DNA from: JACPHD01 sp964431805
GTDB taxonomy: Bacteria; Patescibacteriota; Patescibacteriia; Patescibacteriales; GWC2-42-12
NCBI GenBank assembly: GCA_964431805.1
Contig: CAYSKV010000019.1
Coordinates: 1 to 9,422, forward strand
Length of the DNA stretch: 9,422 nucleotides
Reading direction: 5' to 3'
Made by a program: the position numbers and the translations under genes. Positions 5,658 through 9,422 of the stretch are shown here, in pieces. The notes under the pieces are model-generated. The model ran no database searches and was not told where the DNA came from. It saw nothing but the letters and a program-made list of their open reading frames with translations. How positions within the stretch are numbered: the stretch's first letter is position 1; each line of letters begins with the position of its first letter.

Positions 5658-5721
5658 AGGGAGTAATAATAACGGAATAATAATAAAAACAAAAACAACG
5701 AACATTTTAAGAGGAGACATT

Positions 5722-6159
5722 ATGGATTGCTTACACAAAAAGTTTTGCGTTTTAGGCGGAAGCGGTTGCGATGACGGCAATAATTGCGGCGAAAAAATGA
5801 GACTCGACGATCTAGCTCAACAGAAATGCCCGATTATGCTTAAACTTAATCAAACGGCGGAAAAAAAAGTTGACGAAAAGTTATACGAATGCGATGTGCC
5901 TTTGTTCCTGAGAGCTCTAATCCCAGGGCATGTATCATGCACTCAAGGCACTCAATGTATCTTCGCAAAATATTTTCCCCAGCTTAGATCTGAGGGTTAC
6001 GCTGGTAAATTAAATTATCTTACCCGCAAAGAAATCGCCCATTTATCCGCGGAAATAAAAACAAAACTTCGCAGTGAATTTCCCCAACAACAATTAAAAC
6101 TTGGGGACACCACCAAGGAAGGCCAAGGCAGTTTTACTTTTGCCGCCGCCACGCCATAA
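5722..6159 (+). CDS. Cysteine-rich protein of unknown function
   Basis: A 145-residue protein that I do not recognise. It has eight Cys at residues 3, 9, 16, 22, 36, 57, 73 and 79; three pairs share the spacing C-x5-C (3-9, 16-22, 73-79). That suggests a bound metal or Fe-S cluster, or disulfides, but no known zinc or ferredoxin motif is matched. The N-terminal 80 residues hold all Cys. The rest (about 80-125) is basic and probably helical (YLTRKEIAHLSAEIKTKLRSEF), and the tail KEGQGSFTFAAATP looks disordered. There is no signal peptide, so disulfides outside the cell are less likely. The ATG at 5722 has GAGGAG 6 bases upstream; an earlier in-frame start would run through the hairpin terminator and is rejected. 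Strong terminators bracket the gene on both sides, so it is a separate unit, perhaps fed by read-through from the promoter at 5509. Confidence 0.8.
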   Translation: MDCLHKKFCVLGGSGCDDGNNCGEKMRLDDLAQQKCPIMLKLNQTAEKKVDEKLYECDVPLFLRALIPGHVSCTQGTQCIFAKYFPQLRSEGYAGKLNYLTRKEIAHLSAEIKTKLRSEFPQQQLKLGDTTKEGQGSFTFAAATP

Positions 6160-6179
6160 ACGGCGACATACAAACCAAA

Positions 6180-6211
6180 AAGGGTTGCATCAAAGCAACC
6201 CTTCTTTTTTT
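6180..6211. terminator. Intrinsic terminator of the Cys-rich gene, usable in both directions
   Basis: AAGGGTTGC (6180-6188) pairs perfectly with GCAACCCTT (6195-6203) over a 6-base loop, followed by CTTTTTTT. On the minus strand the stem is followed by five T, so it can also end the dnaJ-miaB-miaA transcript. Confidence 0.85.
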
Positions 6212-6241
6212 ATCCCCACATTTATATGTAAGTGCGGGGAT
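6212..6241. terminator. Second hairpin at the convergent gene end
   Basis: ATCCCC (6212-6217) pairs with GGGGAT (6236-6241), and after one A/C mismatch a further six pairs including one G-U close a TATG loop. It touches the miaA stop codon. No long T-run follows on either strand, so it is probably an accessory or 3'-protecting stem. Confidence 0.5.
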
Positions 6242-7150
6242 TTATTTTAAAAATATTTTTACTAGTTTTTCAATCTTCTTATTATCTTTCAACCAATTTA
6301 TTTTTGCGCCTTGCTTTTCCCAGCGCTTAAACCAAGTAAGCTGCCGTTTAGCAAATTGATAAATTGCGATGTTTAATTTCTCAACCATCTCATCGTATTG
6401 CAATTTATTTTGTAAATACAAGGCGATAAATCTATATTCTAACCCGAACTCTTCTAATTTTTTCCAACTTAATCCCCCTTTACGTAATTTTTCTATCTCC
6501 CCTATCATGTTCTGCTCTTTTAGTCTTTCTATTAATCTCTTAAAAATTCTTTGCTGTAAAATTTCGCGAGAAATATTTACGCCGATAAGTAAGGCCTGAT
6601 ATTTTTTCTTGCCTATTCGGCTTTTAAAATTTTTATCTTGGCCTAAAATTTCTAAATATCTAATTAAACGGCGCTTATTATTTTTATCGCTTTGATTAAG
6701 TTTAGCCGCCATTTTCGGAGCAAGCTTTTCTAGTTTTTTAAATAATTCTAGAGCGTTTAACTTATCTAATTTTTTTCTTAAAACTAAATCGCTTTTTATG
6801 TCTGATAATCTATAATTATCTATTACGGCTTGTAGATATAAACCGCTGCCGCCGGCTAAAATTGGTAGTTTACCGCGCTTTAAAATGCCGTCAATGGCTT
6901 TAAATGCCGCTTCCTGATACTTCGCGAGGTCAAACCTAATCTTAGGGCTTACGACGTCAATTAAGTGATATGGCACGCTATATTCGCTTAAATCCTTACC
7001 CGTACCAATATCCATGCCACGATAAACCTGACGCGAATCAGAACTAACGATTTCGCCATTAAATTGCTCAGCCAGCTTAACCGCTAGACTTGTCTTACCG
7101 CTAGCCGTTGGGCCTAAAATTACTAAAATTTTATTTTCCACTTTTTTCAT
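6242..7150 (-). CDS. miaA: tRNA dimethylallyltransferase
   Basis: Transfers a dimethylallyl group from DMAPP to N6 of A37 in tRNAs that read codons starting with U. The 302-residue protein has the P-loop GPTASGKT (13-20), SSDSRQVYRGMDIGTGKD (36-53), PYHLIDV (60-66) and AGGSGLYLQAV (99-109). The later KRRLIRYLEI segment is typical, and the C-terminus has the QFAKRQLTWFKRW motif. Length is close to the usual 300-320. Its ATG overlaps the last 20 bases of miaB, and no strong ribosome site is seen, so translation is probably coupled to miaB. Its product i6A37 is the substrate of the MiaB enzyme encoded just upstream. Confidence 0.97.
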   Translation of the reverse strand: MKKVENKILVILGPTASGKTSLAVKLAEQFNGEIVSSDSRQVYRGMDIGTGKDLSEYSVPYHLIDVVSPKIRFDLAKYQEAAFKAIDGILKRGKLPILAGGSGLYLQAVIDNYRLSDIKSDLVLRKKLDKLNALELFKKLEKLAPKMAAKLNQSDKNNKRRLIRYLEILGQDKNFKSRIGKKKYQALLIGVNISREILQQRIFKRLIERLKEQNMIGEIEKLRKGGLSWKKLEEFGLEYRFIALYLQNKLQYDEMVEKLNIAIYQFAKRQLTWFKRWEKQGAKINWLKDNKKIEKLVKIFLK

Positions 7151-8387
7151 AATTTATCATTTCGCCTTCTAAACCAAAATCTTTGGCTTTAATAATTTTT
7201 ACATTTACAAATTTACCAATTAAACTATCTTCATCATTCTTAGCTATAAACTTAACATTTTTTTCTGTTGCTGTTTTACCGAACCACTCCCCCGACTTAC
7301 CTTTACCCTCAACTAATAATTTTACATTTTTACCAAGATATTTTTTGTTATTAGCTAAAGCAGTTGAGCTTAAAATTCTGGTTAATTTATTTTCTCTAAC
7401 TTTCTTTTCTCTTAACGACACATTATCAGTTAATTTAAATGAAGCTGTGCCTGGACGAGGACTATAACGAACGACATAAGCTAAATCAAATTTAGCCTCT
7501 TTCATTAATTTGGCAGTATTATGAGATTGCTTTTTAGTTTCACTAGGAAAACCGACTATAATGTCCGTTGTTATACTGGAATCTGGCATGGCTTTTCTAA
7601 TTTTTTTTATTAAACTTTTATAATGCGCGACCGTATATTTTCTATTCATTAAAGCCAATATTTTATCATCACCTGCTTGAACCGGCAGATGAATATGACG
7701 ACAAACTTTTTTAGAACCGGCTATAACTTTTATTAATTTATCGCTCATATCTTTAGGATGACTAGTGATAAATCTAACCCAAAAATCGCCTTTAATTTCA
7801 TCAACCATTTTTAATAAATCAGCGAAATCAATTTCGCCTGATTTATAACTATTTACATTTTGCGCGATTAAAACAATTTCTTTATAATCATTTTTAACTA
7901 ATTTTTTAACTTCGGTTAATATCTCTTTAGCCGGCCGGCAGACTTCTCTGCCCCTTGCATAAGGCACGACGCAATAAGAACAAAAATTGTTGCAGCCATT
8001 GCCGATCGGCACATAAGCGGAAAATTTAGATTCGTAGTTTGGTTCTATTTTTAAATAATCATTAGGGCATTTTGAATTCGTTATTTCATTAATCGGCTTC
8101 CAGACGTCTACATATTTTTTTAATCTATTTTTTACATCTTTTCTATTTACTAAACAGCCGGTTAAAATTATTTTCGTCTTTTTATTAGCTTTTTTTATAG
8201 CTGGGATTAAGCCATAAATTCTATCTTCGGCCATCTGCCTAATGCCGCAAGTATTAACCACAACTAAATCAGACTGATATTTTTTATCAGTCTTTTTATA
8301 ACCTTGTTGCTCTAATAAACTAGCCATCCTTTCGCTGTCAGACTTATTCATCTGGCAGCCGATGGTAATGATATGATAGGTTTTCAT
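7131..8387 (-). CDS. miaB: tRNA-2-methylthio-N6-dimethylallyladenosine synthase (radical SAM)
   Basis: Adds a methylthio group to C2 of i6A37, giving ms2i6A, using two 4Fe-4S clusters and S-adenosylmethionine. The N-terminal methylthiotransferase domain has its three cluster Cys at C11 (GCQMNKSDSE), C47 (NTCGIR) and C78 (TGCLVN). The radical SAM triad is C132, C136 and C139 in GNGCNNFCSYCVVPYARG. Later motifs HIHLPVQAGDD, MNRKYT and TTDIIVGFPSET are conserved. A TRAM RNA-binding domain lies at about 355-415. The NQMNxxDSE-like signature and the neighbouring miaA favour MiaB over MtaB or RimO. At 418 residues it is somewhat shorter than the E. coli enzyme. Its ribosome site AGGAG (8400-8404) lies in the final codons of dnaJ, 12 bases before the ATG. 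Confidence 0.96.
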   Translation of the reverse strand: MKTYHIITIGCQMNKSDSERMASLLEQQGYKKTDKKYQSDLVVVNTCGIRQMAEDRIYGLIPAIKKANKKTKIILTGCLVNRKDVKNRLKKYVDVWKPINEITNSKCPNDYLKIEPNYESKFSAYVPIGNGCNNFCSYCVVPYARGREVCRPAKEILTEVKKLVKNDYKEIVLIAQNVNSYKSGEIDFADLLKMVDEIKGDFWVRFITSHPKDMSDKLIKVIAGSKKVCRHIHLPVQAGDDKILALMNRKYTVAHYKSLIKKIRKAMPDSSITTDIIVGFPSETKKQSHNTAKLMKEAKFDLAYVVRYSPRPGTASFKLTDNVSLREKKVRENKLTRILSSTALANNKKYLGKNVKLLVEGKGKSGEWFGKTATEKNVKFIAKNDEDSLIGKFVNVKIIKAKDFGLEGEMINYEKSGK

Positions 8388-8394
8388 AAAAATT

Positions 8395-9422
8395 TTATAC
8401 TCCTAGTTCTTTTAACATCTCTCTTTGCTTTCTTGATAAACCAGTCGGCGTTTTAACAATCACTTCTACTAAATGATCACCACGTCCGCGTCCGTTTAAA
8501 TGAGTCACGCCTTTACCGCGTAAAATAAAAACTTTACCTGATTGCGTGCCATCGGGAATTTTTAAATCAACCGGTCCGTCAACCGTGGCTACTTCTATTT
8601 TATCGCCTAGAGCGGCTTGGGAAAAATTAATTTCTGCGCGAGATTTTATATTAAAGCCGTCTCGTTCAAAACGGCCATCTTGATTAACTCTTATTTTTAA
8701 ATATAGATCACCTGTCTGACCGCCTTTAACCGCTTCACCCTGACCGGATAATCTTATAGTTTCTCCATTATCAATGCCGGCTGGAATTTTAATTTTTAAA
8801 TTAATGATTTGCTGAGTTACGCCAGCGCCGCGGCAAACTGAACATTTTTCTTTAAAAGTTTTTCCTTCGCCGCCGCAATCTTCGCAAGTCATTTGCATCT
8901 GCATGTTGCCTAAAATCGTCCGCTGAACTTTCGTAACGCGTCCTTTGCCTCCGCAAGTTTTACAAGTTATAACTTCGGTGCCTGGCTCTCTGCCTTCACC
9001 ATTGCATTTAGAACATTCTACTGTTTTCTTTAAACTAATTTCTTTTTCTACGCCGAAAACCGCTTCGTTAAAATCAATGGTTAAAGCTACCTGAATGTCA
9101 TGGCCGCGCTTAGCGCTTCTATGCCTTGAACCGCCGCCGCCAAAACCAAAGATATCGCCAAATCCGCCAAACATATCGCCTAAATCTTCCATATTAACAT
9201 TAAAGCCACCGTTAAAATCGCCGAAACCGCCAAATCCTTGCGCGCCACCGGCTTGACCATTTTGAAAAGCCGAACCAAATTGATCGTATTGGGATCGTTT
9301 TTTCGAGTCGCTTAAAACTTGGTAGGCTTCGTTGATTTCTTTAAATTTGGCTTCGTCACCTGTTTTTTTATCAGGATGATGCTCGTGCGCTAATTTACGA
9401 AAAGCTTTTTTAATCTCATCAG
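8395..9422 (-). CDS. dnaJ: Chaperone DnaJ (Hsp40, class I), N-terminal end outside window
   Basis: Co-chaperone that stimulates the DnaK ATPase and delivers unfolded proteins. The frame continues past the right window edge; 341 residues are visible and only the first part of the J domain is missing. The HPD motif sits in KLAHEHHPDKKTGDE (visible residues 9-23), followed by FKEINEAYQVLSD and a Gly/Phe-rich region with GGFGDFNGGF. Four zinc-finger repeats follow: CSKCNGEG, CKTCGGKG, CEDCGGEG and CSVCRGAG (visible residues 136-200). The C-terminal substrate-binding domains include IPAGIDNGETIRLSGQGEA and GDLYLKI, ending KQREMLKELGV. The ATG at 9192 is internal and not the start. It is followed after 7 bases by miaB, so the three minus-strand genes form one operon; grpE and dnaK may lie beyond the window. 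Confidence 0.97.
   Translation of the reverse strand, partial: DEIKKAFRKLAHEHHPDKKTGDEAKFKEINEAYQVLSDSKKRSQYDQFGSAFQNGQAGGAQGFGGFGDFNGGFNVNMEDLGDMFGGFGDIFGFGGGGSRHRSAKRGHDIQVALTIDFNEAVFGVEKEISLKKTVECSKCNGEGREPGTEVITCKTCGGKGRVTKVQRTILGNMQMQMTCEDCGGEGKTFKEKCSVCRGAGVTQQIINLKIKIPAGIDNGETIRLSGQGEAVKGGQTGDLYLKIRVNQDGRFERDGFNIKSRAEINFSQAALGDKIEVATVDGPVDLKIPDGTQSGKVFILRGKGVTHLNGRGRGDHLVEVIVKTPTGLSRKQREMLKELGV

Noticed and set aside
5599..5721. N-terminal extension of the Cys-rich protein by 41 residues
   Set aside because: It would translate through a 16-bp terminator hairpin, and a good ribosome site (GAGGAG) sits just before the ATG at 5722.
5315..5721. tRNA gene, CRISPR array or mobile element in the largest gene-free gap
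   Set aside because: No cloverleaf, no spaced direct repeats and no transposase remnant or target duplication is visible; only promoter, palindrome and terminator signals.
6369..7467. Plus-strand open frames antisense to miaA and miaB
   Set aside because: They are chance open frames with Phe/Leu/Ser-rich translations opposite clear conserved enzymes.

Overview
This is an AT-rich bacterial chromosome segment. Its gene content, compact operons and domain versions suggest a Candidate Phyla Radiation (Patescibacteria, Parcubacteria-like) genome; that is an inference from protein character, not a database result. Every stop codon I can place is TAA, TGG encodes Trp, and no gene needs TGA read as sense, so the standard bacterial code fits.

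Bases 1-3055 (+ strand) form a thymidylate-supply cluster. It holds the 3' part of thymidylate synthase (thyA), dihydrofolate reductase (folA), a P-loop kinase resembling archaeal UPF0200 and dephospho-CoA kinase-like proteins, and a thymidylate kinase (tmk) with a C-terminal dUTPase-fold domain whose catalytic motifs are eroded. ThyA makes dTMP and dihydrofolate, FolA regenerates tetrahydrofolate, and Tmk makes dTDP. The first P-loop kinase gene has unusual inverted repeats around its start and a perfect 12-bp hairpin in its coding region. gatB (3065-4570), for the Asp/Glu-tRNA amidotransferase, follows 9 bases after tmk.

Bases 4571-6240 are a patch of small unrecognised genes. They are an acidic 94-aa protein behind a near-perfect sigma70 promoter, a convergent 112-aa protein with its own promoter, a strong ribosome site and a TTG start, and a 145-aa Cys-rich protein. 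The 407-base gap 5315-5721 contains divergent promoters, a palindrome at a predicted transcription start, an AT-rich inverted repeat, a possible 25-codon leaderless ORF and a strong hairpin terminator. This is the least explained part of the window.

Bases 6242-9422 (- strand) are a dnaJ-miaB-miaA operon. DnaJ is a class I (type A) Hsp40 cut by the window edge. MiaA and MiaB act in sequence to make ms2i6A at position 37 of tRNAs, and their genes overlap by 20 bases. Stacked hairpins at 6180-6242 separate this operon from the convergent Cys-rich gene. I found no tRNA, rRNA, CRISPR array, insertion sequence or origin.
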